Positions 43,944 to 55,615 are shown, counted from the first letter of the stretch. The stretch: 64,000 bases of DNA from Sulfurimicrobium lacus (GCF_011764585.1 NZ_AP022853.1:2699501-2763500); one strand, 5' to 3'. The notes: generated by a model not told the origin, from the sequence alone. Numbers and translations are program-made.

Positions 43944-45404
43944 TCATTTCTCCACATCTTCCGCCCATACCAAGGCATCGACATGGGCGGCGTTGACCTG
44001 GGCCGCCGTCAGCCCGCACGCACTCGCCAGCAAACCGATCTGTTCCTGGTCGAATTCCTCGCAGGCCATGGCCAGATCAAGATAGGGCGCATAGATTCCC
44101 TCATGCTCCAGCAGTGCCTGGGACACTGGAGATGGCAAATGGAAGTTGGTCAATGCCGTTTCCATCGGCACGTTCAACAAGACATCGAGCAGCGAGAGGA
44201 TGCCCACCAGGAACAATCCATCCCGGTCCTCTTCGGAAATATTCTCCTTGCCCAGCAGTTCCACCAGGCGCGCGCGCACCAATGCATTCTTCAGCAGTAC
44301 CTGGCTGCGCCCATCGCTCTTTTCGCCGCTGAACAGCAGCAACGTCAGCCAGCGGTACATCTGATCGTAGCCCAACAGTGTCAGGGCGTGCGCGATGGAG
44401 CGAATTTCCTGCTGCAAGCCGCTAGCCGGGGAGTTAATGTAGCGCAATATCTTGTAGGTAATGGCCGCATCGCGCTTGACGCTGGCTTCGAGTTCCTTGA
44501 TTTCGGCGTGATTACGCACTAGGTTGAGCAGTTCGATCACCTTGATGCGATGATTGTCCAGACGGTGCGGCGCGGAAGGCTGCGGCTTGGCGAAATAGTA
44601 GCCTTCGAAATAATTGAAAGCCAGCTTGCGACTGGCCTCGAAATGCTCCTCCGAGTCCACGCCCAGCGCGATAAGGGGGCGCACCGCCATTTTCAGGATC
44701 GCCACCACCACCTTGCCGAGCTCCAGCGCATCGATCTGGGAAATATTGAAGCGCACGTAATCAGCCATTTGCAGCCAAGGCAACAACCCCGTCTGATCAC
44801 GGGGGTTGTCGAGTGCGAATTTGAATCCGTGCTCCTTCAACTGGCGACAACGGGCAATGATCTGCTCGGCGAACTCATCCTGCGGCTGCAACGCAAGTAC
44901 GATATTGTGGCTTGGCAAGCGCTCCAGCAGCGGGTGATCCAGGATCAGCGGCGTGACGCTGACAAACGCCCGCTTGCCCTGCAACAAACGCTCGACGCCC
45001 AGATCCAGGATGCTTTTCAGCAGCATCTGGTCATTCATCAGCATGACCGTTTGGTCCGGTTTTATATCGGCGAGCGAATGCCGGTTACGCAGAGCCAGCT
45101 CATAACCAATCAGCTGTTCGGCCCGGTCCAGCACCGGCTCACGCCGCAAGAAGCGCAATCGCAGCGCCACCGCATCGCTGCGATTGCCGTTGGTTTCGAT
45201 ATCCAGCAGACTGCTCACCGCTTCACTGGGCGCATCGTCTCCGGTATCCACTACTTTGGCATCGTAGGGAGACGGTTGAGGCTTGTCGTCTGGCGATAAC
45301 TGAGGCAAAGGAGGCAATTCATGCGGCGCGCTCTCGACCGTCTCGGCAGTGTGAGAAGGTTGCGGCTGGGTTGGCCTTAGTAAGGACTTGATTTTCTCAA
45401 ACAT
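43944..45404 (-). CDS. Degenerate EAL plus HDOD signalling protein (YuxH-like)
   Basis: 486 residues. A Pro/Ser-rich N-terminal 100 residues precede a degenerate EAL domain (RREPVLDRAEQLIGYELALR, with FALDNPRDQTG in place of the catalytic DDFG) and a C-terminal HDOD domain (IKELEASVKRDAAITYKILR, HALTLLGYDQMYRWLTLL). The catalytic EAL residues are missing, so it is unlikely to cleave c-di-GMP. HDOD proteins act as regulatory scaffolds in motility and cell-cycle control. It is a core gene next to the tRNA and is not part of the island. Confidence 0.88.
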   Translation of the reverse strand: MFEKIKSLLRPTQPQPSHTAETVESAPHELPPLPQLSPDDKPQPSPYDAKVVDTGDDAPSEAVSSLLDIETNGNRSDAVALRLRFLRREPVLDRAEQLIGYELALRNRHSLADIKPDQTVMLMNDQMLLKSILDLGVERLLQGKRAFVSVTPLILDHPLLERLPSHNIVLALQPQDEFAEQIIARCRQLKEHGFKFALDNPRDQTGLLPWLQMADYVRFNISQIDALELGKVVVAILKMAVRPLIALGVDSEEHFEASRKLAFNYFEGYYFAKPQPSAPHRLDNHRIKVIELLNLVRNHAEIKELEASVKRDAAITYKILRYINSPASGLQQEIRSIAHALTLLGYDQMYRWLTLLLFSGEKSDGRSQVLLKNALVRARLVELLGKENISEEDRDGLFLVGILSLLDVLLNVPMETALTNFHLPSPVSQALLEHEGIYAPYLDLAMACEEFDQEQIGLLASACGLTAAQVNAAHVDALVWAEDVEK

Positions 45405-45689
45405 GGGTAACGCTCCCTGGCAAACGACGCCTGATTGGCTTCATTGTGCCGGACATGCCTGTGATGTCAAGCCGGATGCCACGGTGGCGAAAACACCCCT
45501 GGCTCCGCGCACCTTCCAGACGATTGCCCCCATTCCGGGGAATGCAAATCTCGACACGGTTTGACGAAATGGCCACAAACCGATATTTTGTCGCAAGAGC
45601 TGGGGTAACCAAGACATACAAACAAAACATCAATAATCCCAGCCAAATCCACAGAAACGACATTCACTTACCAGAGGAGTTGAGAATCC

Positions 45690-46046
45690 ATGCATAAGAT
45701 CATGATCGCGTTAGCCGGAGCAGGTTTGTTGGCATTGGCTGGCTGCGCAAGCACCATGCCCGAAAAAGCAGAGGCGCCGCAAGCTGCCGCCAAGCCCCAG
45801 GAAGCGCCTAAAGCGCAACTGACGGAAGAAGCGAAGCTGGCGCTGGCCCAGGCAGAAGCTGACGTCAAAGCTGCGCAAGCCAAAAAAGCGCTCTGGACAA
45901 CCGCTCAGGACGCCTTGAAACAAGCCAAGGCTGCTGCAGAGAAAAACGATAGCGCTGCGGTCATCAAGCATGCCAAAGAAGCCAGCGAATTCGCGCGGCT
46001 CGGCATTGAGCAAACCCAGTATCCGGTAACGACCATCAGCAAGTAA
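45690..46046 (+). CDS. Small Ala/Lys-rich lipoprotein
   Basis: 118 residues. The signal MHKIMIALAGAGLLALAGC ends in the lipobox LAGC, so the protein is lipid-anchored, probably in the outer membrane. The mature part is helical and rich in Ala, Lys, Glu and Gln (KLALAQAEADVKAAQAKKAL), like a long coiled helix of the Lpp or DUF4398 type. GAGGAG precedes the start. A hairpin terminator follows 14 bp after the stop. The 285 bp upstream of it hold no supported gene. Confidence 0.85.
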   Translation: MHKIMIALAGAGLLALAGCASTMPEKAEAPQAAAKPQEAPKAQLTEEAKLALAQAEADVKAAQAKKALWTTAQDALKQAKAAAEKNDSAAVIKHAKEASEFARLGIEQTQYPVTTISK

Positions 46047-46060
46047 TAACTGCAGATTCG

Positions 46061-46081
46061 GGAGGGGGCCTCGCCCCCTCC
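46061..46081. terminator. Hairpin terminator between the lipoprotein gene and pgl
   Basis: Nine-bp arms GGAGGGGGC and GCCCCCTCC around CTC. It is followed on the plus strand by a weak T-rich tract. It can serve both converging genes. Confidence 0.75.
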
Positions 46082-46789
46082 TCAATTTGTATTTTCTCCC
46101 AGCGCCGCAGCATCGATCCAAACGTCAACCCCGTCGGCAGGTTCTATCGCAACGGCTGGAATCTCCTCCCCGCTCCGCCATTTCCTGACTGCCGCCTCCT
46201 TGTCCTTCCCCTGCACCAGAAACCATACGCTTCTTGCCTCACTCAAGCGCCATGCGCTCAGGGAAACCCGGTCTGCTGGAGGTTTGGGGGATTGATGCAC
46301 GGCAAGGACCGCAGGCTGACAAGAATCAGACCCGTAATTCTGGCCGGGGAACAGGCTGGCGGTATGTCCATCCAGACCCAGTCCCAGCAGCACCAGGTCG
46401 AACTTTTCGACCGACTCAATTGACAAGGCATAGCGCCTAGCCGCCTCTTCGGCACCAAGTTCAGCGGGAATAACGTGAATTTGCGTGGCGGGAATTGCTA
46501 CATGTGCAAGCCATGCCTGCGATGCCATCGTGCTGTTGCGCTCGGCATGACCTGCGGGCAGGCAACGTTCGTCACCGAAATAGATATGCCAGGATTGCCA
46601 TGCGGTCTTGATGTCATGCAGGCGTTCATAAACGGCACACGGCGTATTGCCCCCGGCCAGAACAACTCGAAACGCACCGCGCGCGGTTATCGCTTCCGCG
46701 GCAAGCCGCTCGATCCCTTGCGCGGCTCGCTGGTGAAGCAGTGCCGCCTCGGGGTAAACATGCCACACACAAACCTGAGCGGAAGGCAT
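46082..46789 (-). CDS. pgl: 6-phosphogluconolactonase
   Basis: 235 residues from MPSAQVCVWHV. It carries the DevB-type motifs VVLAGGNTP, IYFGDERCLPAGHAERNS and LLGLGLDGHTASLFPG. The enzyme hydrolyses 6-phosphogluconolactone to 6-phosphogluconate in the oxidative pentose phosphate pathway, in the cytoplasm. No glucose-6-phosphate dehydrogenase gene is next to it. The upstream extension to 46897 was not accepted because it runs into the yqjK-like gene; no clear ribosome site decides the start. Confidence 0.9.
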   Translation of the reverse strand: MPSAQVCVWHVYPEAALLHQRAAQGIERLAAEAITARGAFRVVLAGGNTPCAVYERLHDIKTAWQSWHIYFGDERCLPAGHAERNSTMASQAWLAHVAIPATQIHVIPAELGAEEAARRYALSIESVEKFDLVLLGLGLDGHTASLFPGQNYGSDSCQPAVLAVHQSPKPPADRVSLSAWRLSEARSVWFLVQGKDKEAAVRKWRSGEEIPAVAIEPADGVDVWIDAAALGENTN

Positions 46790-46799
46790 GGGCTTTTGT

Positions 46800-47090
46800 T
46801 TAGATGCTGCCCAGTCGCTGACGCAACCTCTGCACCAATTTCCAAAGCGACCAGCCACGTCCCAACCAGGCAAGGGCGCGACGCGGGCGCAAAGCAACGA
46901 ACAAGCCCACCGCCCCGGCCACCAGTCCCGGGTGTCGTTGCAGGAAGCGCACCGCAGCGACGCCCTTGTCAGCGACAGCGAAAACGCCTTTCAAGGGAAC
47001 GACGTGACGAGCCAATTCACCGCGCTGCGCGGCAATCTTGGCAACCAGCCGCTCGCGACGTTCGGCCAATTCGATCAGGCGGCTATTCAT
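46800..47090 (-). CDS. YqjK-like protein
   Basis: 96 residues with a basic N-terminal helix (LAERRERLVAKIAAQRGELA) and one hydrophobic segment (GLVAGAVGLFVALRPRRAL). It matches the YqjK family in size, composition and place: after yqjE and the DUF883 gene. The function is not known; the trio is associated with the stress envelope. It overlaps the yqjE-like gene by four bases. Confidence 0.75.
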   Translation of the reverse strand: MNSRLIELAERRERLVAKIAAQRGELARHVVPLKGVFAVADKGVAAVRFLQRHPGLVAGAVGLFVALRPRRALAWLGRGWSLWKLVQRLRQRLGSI

Positions 47091-47482
47091 AGGCGGGACG
47101 ACAAATGGTCCTGGTCTTTGGACAACTCGGCCAGACTGGCAGCAAACAGTTTGGGCTGGGTACGGGCAAACTTCGCTGCGGCAACCAGCGCGGCGATGCC
47201 CAATCCCAGAAAAAGCACGGTGAACATGCCCAACGCCAGCAGGCGATGACTATCCCACAACACAACCGTTAGAAACAAGGCCGCAAAAATAATGCCGAGA
47301 CCGATAAAAAAAAGCGCAGCCAACCCAAGAACCAGCTGGGTCAGCAAACGCTCTTTTTCTTCCGCCAGCTCGGTGGATAGCAACTCCAGCCGGGTGCGAA
47401 CCATCGCAACGCCCGTTGCGCCAAAACCCTTTATCGATTCGAAAAGACCGGCATGGCTAGCGTTATTGGGTGGTTGAGCCAT
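47087..47482 (-). CDS. YqjE/holin-3-6-like membrane protein
   Basis: 131 residues with two adjacent membrane helices (LVLGLAALFFIGLGIIFAAL and LALGMFTVLFLGLGIAALV) after an amphipathic N-terminus (VRTRLELLSTELAEEKERLL). This is the YqjE (phage_holin_3_6) pattern. The family sits in the inner membrane beside DUF883 proteins; there is no sign of phage genes here. Confidence 0.8.
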   Translation of the reverse strand: MAQPPNNASHAGLFESIKGFGATGVAMVRTRLELLSTELAEEKERLLTQLVLGLAALFFIGLGIIFAALFLTVVLWDSHRLLALGMFTVLFLGLGIAALVAAAKFARTQPKLFAASLAELSKDQDHLSSRL

Positions 47483-47490
47483 GGCTGGAA

Positions 47491-47823
47491 TTAACGGCGG
47501 CCTACCAGCAACCCGACGATGAATCCCGCCCCGGCAGCAATGCCGACAGCTCTCCAGGGATTGGCGCGAACATAGTCATCCGTTGCTCTAGCTGCGGCCT
47601 TGGTGCGCTCCAGCATGGCTTCTTCGGCGCGAGCCAGGCGGATCTTGGCGTTACGCAGGTTTTCTTCAGCCTTGACACGGATCTCGGCAATCTTCTCGCC
47701 AGCCTGATTCGCCGTTGCACGCAGCAGTTCTTCAGCATCGGCAATCACGACTTTCAGGTCGGAAACCAGTTTTTCCCGGGTTACCATATCCGTTGCCACT
47801 GCATCATCAATTTCGGTGTACAT
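47491..47823 (-). CDS. DUF883 (ElaB/YqjD-like) membrane-anchored protein
   Basis: 110 residues: a long amphipathic helix (KLVSDLKVVIADAEELL, ENLRNAKIRLARAEEAML) followed by DDYVRANPWRAVGIAAGAGF and a glycine-rich C-terminal membrane helix ending GRR. In the family the helix can contact ribosomes while the tail sits in the membrane. Start ATG at 47823 with GTGGAGG ahead; the GTG four codons upstream was rejected. Confidence 0.88.
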   Translation of the reverse strand: MYTEIDDAVATDMVTREKLVSDLKVVIADAEELLRATANQAGEKIAEIRVKAEENLRNAKIRLARAEEAMLERTKAAARATDDYVRANPWRAVGIAAGAGFIVGLLVGRR

Positions 47824-47919
47824 GATTGCCTCCACTTGAATGTTGTTTGAGATTAAAACCCAGCTCTAGGTTACTGCTTCGGACCAATTCAATCAACTGT
47901 CATGCCCGTTAATTCCCGG

Positions 47920-48795
47920 CTAATGTCCGGCTGTTTTCTTGGTCGACGCCCTTAACGGCGATTTCTTCACGGCGCGGGGACGTCGTGGCGGCTCCGAGCG
48001 TTTGTGCTCCGCCTTGTCCTTGATAACCGGCTTGTTGCGCGGCACCTCGCGCGCTTCCGGCAACACGACGCCGGCCCAGTTCAACACCGCAGCCACCTGT
48101 TCCGGCTCGAGCTCCAACCAGCGCCCGCGCTTCACCCTGGGCGGCAGGCTCAGCATACCGAAGCGCACCCGCATCAGGCGGCTCACCGTCAGCCCCATGT
48201 GTTCGAACAGGCGCCGCACTTCGCGGTTGCGCCCCTCTTTCAAAACGCCGCGATACCAGTGGTTGCTGCCCTCCCCGCCCTGGTCCACCAGGCTCTCGAA
48301 TTTGGCAGTGCCGTCTTCCATTTCGATGCCGGTCCTGAGCTGCTGCAACTGGTCGGGCGTCAGCTCGCCGCGCACGCGGATCGCATATTCGCGCTCGACC
48401 TCGAAGCGCGGGTGCATCAGGTGGTTCGCCAGGTCGCCGGAAGTGGTGAAAATCAACAGGCCGCCGGTATTGAAATCCAGGCGCCCGACGGCGATCCATT
48501 TCGCGCCGCGTACCGGCGGCAGGACATCGAACACGCTTTCGCGCTTTTCCGGGTCGTCACGACTGACAATCTCGCCTTCCGGCTTGTGATAGAGGAGGAC
48601 ACGCGGCAACTTCGAGGCACGCTGGAATCTGACGATGCGGCCGTTCACCTTGACCACGTCTTCCTCTTCCACCTGGGCGCCGATTTCGGCTACCTGCCCG
48701 TTCACCGTCACCTTCCCGGTGCGGATCAGTTCTTCCATCTCGCGGCGCGAGCCTACGCCGGCCTGGGCCAGCATTTTATGCAATCTTTCAGACAT
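47920..48795 (-). CDS. rluB: Ribosomal large subunit pseudouridine synthase B-type
   Basis: 291 residues. An S4 RNA-binding domain ([20 protein letters not shown]) precedes the RsuA-type catalytic domain with [14 protein letters not shown] (catalytic Asp) and HRxx-like [15 protein letters not shown]. The C-terminal 40 residues are basic ([20 protein letters not shown]). RluB makes pseudouridine in helix 89 of 23S rRNA. The start at MSERLHK overlaps the scpB end by eight bases. scpA-scpB-rluB is a usual betaproteobacterial order. Confidence 0.93.
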   Translation of the reverse strand: MSERLHKMLAQAGVGSRREMEELIRTGKVTVNGQVAEIGAQVEEEDVVKVNGRIVRFQRASKLPRVLLYHKPEGEIVSRDDPEKRESVFDVLPPVRGAKWIAVGRLDFNTGGLLIFTTSGDLANHLMHPRFEVEREYAIRVRGELTPDQLQQLRTGIEMEDGTAKFESLVDQGGEGSNHWYRGVLKEGRNREVRRLFEHMGLTVSRLMRVRFGMLSLPPRVKRGRWLELEPEQVAAVLNWAGVVLPEAREVPRNKPVIKDKAEHKRSEPPRRPRAVKKSPLRASTKKTAGH

Positions 48796-49402
48796 GTTCT
48801 TCAATTCCGACTGTGCCGTCAGGAAGGCTGTCCAGCGCGGCCAGTTCTTCCAGTGGTGGCAATTCATTCAAGGTGCGCAAATTCAGGTCATCGAGGAATT
48901 TGCGCGTTGTGGCCAGCAAGGCCGGCCGCCCCGGCACCTCGCGATGGCCGACGGCATCGATCCAGCCGCGTTCTTCAAGCGTTCTGATGACCTGCGTGGA
49001 AACCGCCACGCCGCGGATTTCCTCGATATCGCCGCGTGTCACCGGCTGACGGTAGGCGATGATCGCCAGGGTCTCCAGCACGGCACGCGAATAACGCGGC
49101 GGTTTCTCGGGATTCAGCCGGTCCAGGTATTTCTGGTACTCAGGCCTGCTCTGGAAACGCCAGCCGCCCGCCACGCTGGTCAACTCGACGCCGCATCCGG
49201 ACCAATCACTGCGCAATTCATCCAGCAGCTTGCGCAAGGCTTCCGCGCCAGGCGCCTCATCGAACAGCTTGCCCAGCTGATGCAGGGTAAGCGGCTCCTG
49301 GCTCACCAGCAAGGCCGTCTCGAGGATGGTTTTGATTTCGCCAGGAGGGGTCACGAGAGTAATCGCTTCAGCTTTCTGCGCCTGATTCGGCGAGCTTAAC
49401 AT
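48788..49402 (-). CDS. scpB: Segregation and condensation protein B
   Basis: 204 residues with the two winged-helix domains of ScpB ([57 protein letters not shown]). ScpB dimers bind ScpA and the SMC ATPase to organise the chromosome. It overlaps scpA by 35 bases and rluB by eight. Confidence 0.95.
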   Translation of the reverse strand: MLSSPNQAQKAEAITLVTPPGEIKTILETALLVSQEPLTLHQLGKLFDEAPGAEALRKLLDELRSDWSGCGVELTSVAGGWRFQSRPEYQKYLDRLNPEKPPRYSRAVLETLAIIAYRQPVTRGDIEEIRGVAVSTQVIRTLEERGWIDAVGHREVPGRPALLATTRKFLDDLNLRTLNELPPLEELAALDSLPDGTVGIEEHV

Positions 49403-50171
49403 AGATCGGGGCGAACACTTCCGCCTGGCTGATTTCCACCAGCGACTCGCGTGCCAGTTCGAGCATGGCGAGAAAAGTCACGACCACTTCCGCCACGCCG
49501 TTTTCCACCGCGAACAGGGTGGCGAACTCGACGAATTGCCGCCCCTGCAGTCGGCGCAGAATCAGGGTCATATGCTCGCGCACCGAGAGTTCCTCGCGGC
49601 TCACGTGGTGGTGGCGATGCGCGCGCACGCGGGCGACCACCGCCGCCCAGGCGGCACGCAGGTCATCCTGATTCACCTCGGGCAGGCGTTTCTCGCTGGC
49701 CTGCTCCAGCCACACCTCCACCAGGGCGAAATCCCGCCCTGCCTGCGGCAAGGCGTCGAGCTGCCGCCCCGCCAGCTTCATGCGCTCGTATTCCAGCAGG
49801 CGCCGCACCAGATCGGCACGCGGGTCGTGCTCCTCATCCTCGGCGTGCACCGGGCGCGGCAACAACATGCGCGACTTGATCTCGATCAGCATGGCCGCCA
49901 TGAGCAGGTACTCCGCCGCCAGTTCGAGTTGCCGGGCGCGCATCGCCTCCACGTAGGTCATGTACTGGCGCGTCACTTCCGCCATGGGAATGTTCAGCAC
50001 ATCGAGGTTCTGGCGCCGGATCAGGTACAGCAGCAGGTCGAGCGGGCCTTCGAAGGTTTCGAGGAACACTTCCAGCGCATCGGGCGGGATATACAGATCC
50101 AGCGGCAACTCCATGAGCTGCTCGCCGTAAACCCTGGCAACTGGCTGGTTTTCAATTACGACCGTATTCAC
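49368..50171 (-). CDS. scpA: Segregation and condensation protein A
   Basis: 267 residues. [20 protein letters not shown] is the kleisin N-terminal signature, followed by [19 protein letters not shown] and a C-terminal winged helix ([17 protein letters not shown]). ScpA bridges the SMC heads. The start is set at GTG 50171 because AGGAGA lies six bases before it; the GTG at 50189 has none. The 110-bp gap to prfB holds the promoters of both divergent operons. Confidence 0.94.
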   Translation of the reverse strand: MNTVVIENQPVARVYGEQLMELPLDLYIPPDALEVFLETFEGPLDLLLYLIRRQNLDVLNIPMAEVTRQYMTYVEAMRARQLELAAEYLLMAAMLIEIKSRMLLPRPVHAEDEEHDPRADLVRRLLEYERMKLAGRQLDALPQAGRDFALVEVWLEQASEKRLPEVNQDDLRAAWAAVVARVRAHRHHHVSREELSVREHMTLILRRLQGRQFVEFATLFAVENGVAEVVVTFLAMLELARESLVEISQAEVFAPIYVKLAESGAES

Positions 50172-50243
50172 TCGTCTCTCCTCTCGCACCCATTATGCCG
50201 CGTTTCAAGACCGGTCGCCGCAGCAAATGGCAAGCCGCTCTTC

Positions 50244-50252
50244 TGGTATAAT
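50244..50252 (+). promoter_or_regulatory. Extended -10 promoter of prfB-lysS
   Basis: TGGTATAAT, a perfect -10 hexamer with an upstream TG, 28 bases before the prfB ATG. No good -35 is seen, as is common for extended -10 promoters. Confidence 0.65.
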
Positions 50253-50280
50253 TCCGCGCTTTTAGTTTGAAGATTTTCCC

Positions 50281-51385
50281 ATGGAAGCCGAACAACTCAA
50301 CGCCATCGAAAACCGCGTCGCCGACCTGATGAAGCGCAGCGCAGATCTTCGGGGGTATCTTTGACTACGACGTCAAGCAGGAACGCCTGACCGAAGTCGC
50401 GCAACTGCTGGAAGACCCGGCAGTGTGGACCGACGCCAAGCGCGCGCAGGAACTGGGCAAGGAACGACGCGAACTCGAAAACGTCATCGACACGCTCACC
50501 AAGCTCGACCAGTCGCTGCGCGATGCCCGCGAACTCTTCGACATGGCCAAGGAAGAAGGGGATGACGAGTCCCTGCTCAGCATCGACCAGGATGCCGCCG
50601 GGCTGGAAAAGATCGTCGCGGAGATGGAGTTCCGCCGCATGTTCTCCCACCCCATGGATCCCAACAACTGCTTCCTCGACATCCAGGCCGGCTCGGGCGG
50701 CACCGAAGCCCAGGACTGGGCTTCAATGCTGCGGCGCATGTACGTGCGGTATGCCGAGCGTCACGGCTTCAAGGTGGAAGTATTGGAGGAATCCGAGGGC
50801 GAAGTCGCCGGCCTGAAGAGCACATCGCTCAAGATCAGCGGCGATTATGCCTTCGGCTACCTGCGCTCCGAATCCGGCGTGCATCGCCTGGTGCGCAAAT
50901 CTCCCTTCGATTCCGGCAACCGCCGCCATACCTCGTTCTCCAGCGTGTTCGTCTATCCCGAGGTGGACGATTCGATCGAAATCGAGATCAACCCCGCCGA
51001 CCTGCGCACCGACACCTTCCGCGCTTCCGGCGCCGGCGGTCAGCACATCAACAAGACCGATTCGGCGATCCGCATCACCCACCTGCCCACCAATATCGTG
51101 GTGCAGTGCCAGAACGACCGTTCGCAGCACCGCAACCGGGCAGAGGCCATGCTGATGCTGAAAGCACGCCTGTACGAACTGGAAATGCGCAAACGCACCG
51201 AGGAAAAACAGGCCATGGAGGACTCCAAGACCGACATCGGCTGGGGCCACCAGATCCGCTCCTACGTGCTGGATCAGTCGCGCATCAAGGATCTCCGTAC
51301 CAACTACGAAGTCGGCAACACCCAGGCAGTGCTCGACGGCGACCTGGACGGCTTCATCGAAGCAAGCTTAAAACAAGGGGTTTAA
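50281..51385 (+). CDS. prfB: Peptide chain release factor 2, with programmed +1 frameshift
   Basis: 367 residues made from two frames. Codons 1-27 run from ATG 50281 to CTT, then TGA (50362-50364) stands in frame. The canonical slippery context GGGGG-TAT-CTT-TGA-C is present, and reading shifts by one base to GAC at 50363. The main part has the stop-codon reading tripeptide SPF ([11 protein letters not shown]) and the catalytic GGQ ([13 protein letters not shown]). RF2 ends translation at UGA/UAA and controls its own level by this frameshift. lysS follows after three bases. Confidence 0.97.
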
Positions 51386-51388
51386 CGC

Positions 51389-52894
<1,506 letters not shown>

Positions 52895-52904
52895 GGAAGG
52901 AACC

Positions 52905-55283
52905 ATGTCAGCTTCGAACAGCCGCATCGAACTCCCCGTCGCGGGCATGACCTGCGCCGCCTGTTCGACGCGGCTGGAGAAGAATCTCAACAAGCTGCCC
53001 GGGGTCAAGGCGAACATCAATCTGGCGGCGGAAAAAGCCCAGATCGAATACGACCCCGACCAGGCCACGCCAGAGAGCCTGATCCAGGCCATCGCGAAAA
53101 CCGGCTTTTCCGTTCCCCCGCAACAGCTCCAGCTCTCGCTCGAAGGCATGACCTGCGCCGCCTGCGCCACACGCATCGAGACTGTGCTGAACAGGATCGA
53201 GGGCGTGACCGCCACGGTCAATTTCGCGACCGAAACGGCACACATCTCCTACCTGCCCGGCACCACCAATCCCGAACTGCTGATCGCCGCGATCAGCAAG
53301 GCCGGGTACGGCGCGCATGTCAGCGGCGAGTCCAGCCGCGATGCCGAACGTGCCAGGCGCGCGGCAGTGTATCAAAAAGAGCTGCGCGTGTTCTGGCTGG
53401 CCGCCGCCCTGACCCTCCCGCTGGTGGGACAGATGGGGTTCATGTTCAGCGGCCACCACGCGGACGTGATTCCGCGCTGGCTGCAGTTCGCCCTCGCCAC
53501 GCCGGTGCAGTTCTGGGCCGGCAAACGCTTTTATGTCGGCGCCTGGCATGCCTTGCGCGGCGGCGGCGCCAACATGGACGTGCTGGTGGCGCTCGGCACC
53601 AGCATGGCTTGGGCTTTCAGCGCCGTGGTCACGCTTTGGGCGCTACCGCAGCACGTCTATTTCGAGGCCGGCGCCGCGGTCATCACCCTGGTCCTGCTGG
53701 GCAAACTGCTGGAAGCGCGGGCCAAAGGCAAAACATCAGCGGCCATCGAGGAACTGGTCAAGCTCCAGCCGCGCACCGCCTGGGTGGAACGCGACGGCAA
53801 AACCCAGGAAGTGGATATCGGCAGCATCAAGGTCGACGAGATATTCATCGTGCGTGCGGGCGAGAACGTGCCGGTGGACGGCGAAGTGATCGAGGGAAAT
53901 TCCAACGTGGTGGAAGCCATGCTGACCGGGGAAAGCCTGCCCGTCTCCAAGGCGAGCGGGGCAAAGGTGTATGCCGCCACTCAGAATCAGGACGGCATGC
54001 TGCGCTGCCGCGCCACCGGCGTCGGCTCGCACACCCTGCTGGCCGAGATCATCCGCCTGGTGGAGCAGGCGCAGGGCTCCAAGGCCCCCATCCAGCGCCT
54101 GGCCGATGTCATTTCCGGCATCTTCGTTCCCACCGTCGTCGCCGTCAGCCTCGCCACCTTTGTCTTATGGTGGTGGCTGGGCGGCAGTTTCACCACAGCG
54201 CTGATCAACGCCGTCGCGGTGCTGGTGATTGCCTGCCCATGCGCGCTGGGCCTGGCGACGCCCACCGCGATCATGGTCGGCACCGGCAACGGCGCCAGGG
54301 CCGGCATCCTGGTGAGGAATGCCGCCGCGCTTGAGCGCGCCGAAAAGATCCGCACCCTGCTGGTGGATAAAACCGGCACCCTCACCGAGGGCAAGCCTGC
54401 CGTCATTGACATCGTGCCGGTTGGCGTCGCGACGGAATCCGAACTGCTACGTCTTGCCGCCACACTGGAGAAAGGCTCGCAGCATCCGCTGGCACACGCC
54501 ATTCTGACCAAAGCCGGGGAGCATGGCCTCGAGTTGCCGCCGCTAGGCAATTTCCAGTCCATTTCCGGCAAAGGCGTATCGGGCGTAATCGCGGAAAAAA
54601 TCTGTCACCTCGGTTCCCCTGCCCTGATGCTCGAATTGGGCATGACGCCGGATGACGCGTTGCTGCAACACATGCAAGCACAAGGCAAAACCGTGGTCTG
54701 CGTTGCGCAAGGATCGAACCTGCTAGGTTATCTGGCCATCGCCGACCGGCTGCGCGCCAGTTCCCCTCGCGCAGTAGCACGCCTTCAGGCAATGGGCATC
54801 GAAGTCGTCATGCTCACCGGAGACAATCGCGCCACGGCGCAAGCCATCGCCGATCAGGCAGGCATCCGCAATTACTGCGCCGAAGTCTTGCCCCGAGACA
54901 AGGCCGAGGAAGTGGAAAAACTAAAAGCCCGTGGCACATTAGTCGGGATGGTCGGCGACGGCATCAACGACGCGCCGGCCCTGGCGGCAGCGGATATAAG
55001 CTTCGCCATCGGCGCGGGTTCCGACGTGGCGATAGAGGCGGCTGACATCACCCTGATGCGCAACGACCTGAACAGCGTGGCCGATGCCATCAGCTTGTCC
55101 CGTGCCACGCTTGGCAAAATACGGCAGAATCTGTTCTTCGCCTTCATTTACAATATCATGGGTATTCCCCTGGCAGCGCTAGGCATGCTGAACCCGGTGA
55201 TAGCCGGCGCTGCGATGGCGATGAGTTCGGTTTCCGTGGTCAGCAATTCATTGCTGCTGAAGAGATGGAAAGCGCAAAAATGA
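52905..55283 (+). CDS. copA: Cu(I)-exporting P1B-type ATPase
   Basis: 792 residues. Two N-terminal metal-binding domains carry GMTCAAC (CxxC at 17-20 and 84-87). Eight membrane helices follow, with the transport motif CPC at 444-446, the phosphorylation site DKTGT at Asp488, the SQHPLAH nucleotide motif, and GDGINDAPAL. This set is that of CopA, which pumps Cu(I) out of the cytoplasm. In this context it may also supply copper to periplasmic enzymes such as NosZ. It starts 10 bp after lysS. A copper chaperone gene follows. Confidence 0.95.
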   Translation: MSASNSRIELPVAGMTCAACSTRLEKNLNKLPGVKANINLAAEKAQIEYDPDQATPESLIQAIAKTGFSVPPQQLQLSLEGMTCAACATRIETVLNRIEGVTATVNFATETAHISYLPGTTNPELLIAAISKAGYGAHVSGESSRDAERARRAAVYQKELRVFWLAAALTLPLVGQMGFMFSGHHADVIPRWLQFALATPVQFWAGKRFYVGAWHALRGGGANMDVLVALGTSMAWAFSAVVTLWALPQHVYFEAGAAVITLVLLGKLLEARAKGKTSAAIEELVKLQPRTAWVERDGKTQEVDIGSIKVDEIFIVRAGENVPVDGEVIEGNSNVVEAMLTGESLPVSKASGAKVYAATQNQDGMLRCRATGVGSHTLLAEIIRLVEQAQGSKAPIQRLADVISGIFVPTVVAVSLATFVLWWWLGGSFTTALINAVAVLVIACPCALGLATPTAIMVGTGNGARAGILVRNAAALERAEKIRTLLVDKTGTLTEGKPAVIDIVPVGVATESELLRLAATLEKGSQHPLAHAILTKAGEHGLELPPLGNFQSISGKGVSGVIAEKICHLGSPALMLELGMTPDDALLQHMQAQGKTVVCVAQGSNLLGYLAIADRLRASSPRAVARLQAMGIEVVMLTGDNRATAQAIADQAGIRNYCAEVLPRDKAEEVEKLKARGTLVGMVGDGINDAPALAAADISFAIGAGSDVAIEAADITLMRNDLNSVADAISLSRATLGKIRQNLFFAFIYNIMGIPLAALGMLNPVIAGAAMAMSSVSVVSNSLLLKRWKAQK

Positions 55284-55286
55284 TCG

Positions 55287-55306
55287 AGGGCGTGTTAACA
55301 CTAATT
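55287..55306 (+). repeat. 20-bp intergenic repeat, copy 2
   Basis: Identical to 21620-21639. Here the flanks GGGCGTG and CACGCCC can pair as a hairpin, between the copA stop and the copZ ribosome site. Confidence 0.7.
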
Positions 55307-55330
55307 TCACGCCCTACAAGGAGATAGAAA

Positions 55331-55537
55331 ATGGAAAAAATCACACTGACCGTCAAGGGCATGACCTGCATGGGCTGCGTACGTAGCGTAAAAAACGTGC
55401 TGGAACCGATACCGGGGGTATCGAGCGTAGACATCACGCTGGAAAATGGCCAGGTAGTTATCGCCTACGATCCCGCCAAGAGTGGCGTGGAACAATTCAC
55501 GGGCGCGATTAACGACGCCGGTTACGAGGTCGTTTAA
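55331..55537 (+). CDS. copZ: Copper chaperone CopZ-like (heavy-metal-associated domain)
   Basis: 68 residues, one HMA domain with VKGMTCMGCVRSV (CxxC) and the usual ferredoxin-like end (GAINDAGYEVV). CopZ carries Cu(I) to CopA. The ribosome site AAGGAGAT is strong. It lies 47 bp after copA and is probably co-transcribed. Confidence 0.9.
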   Translation: MEKITLTVKGMTCMGCVRSVKNVLEPIPGVSSVDITLENGQVVIAYDPAKSGVEQFTGAINDAGYEVV

Positions 55538-55615
55538 CACTGCTCAGGCGGAAAACACGCTAAAATCCGCGCATAGCGTGTCTTCAATTATAAAAACAGG
55601 GTTTAACTATCAGCA

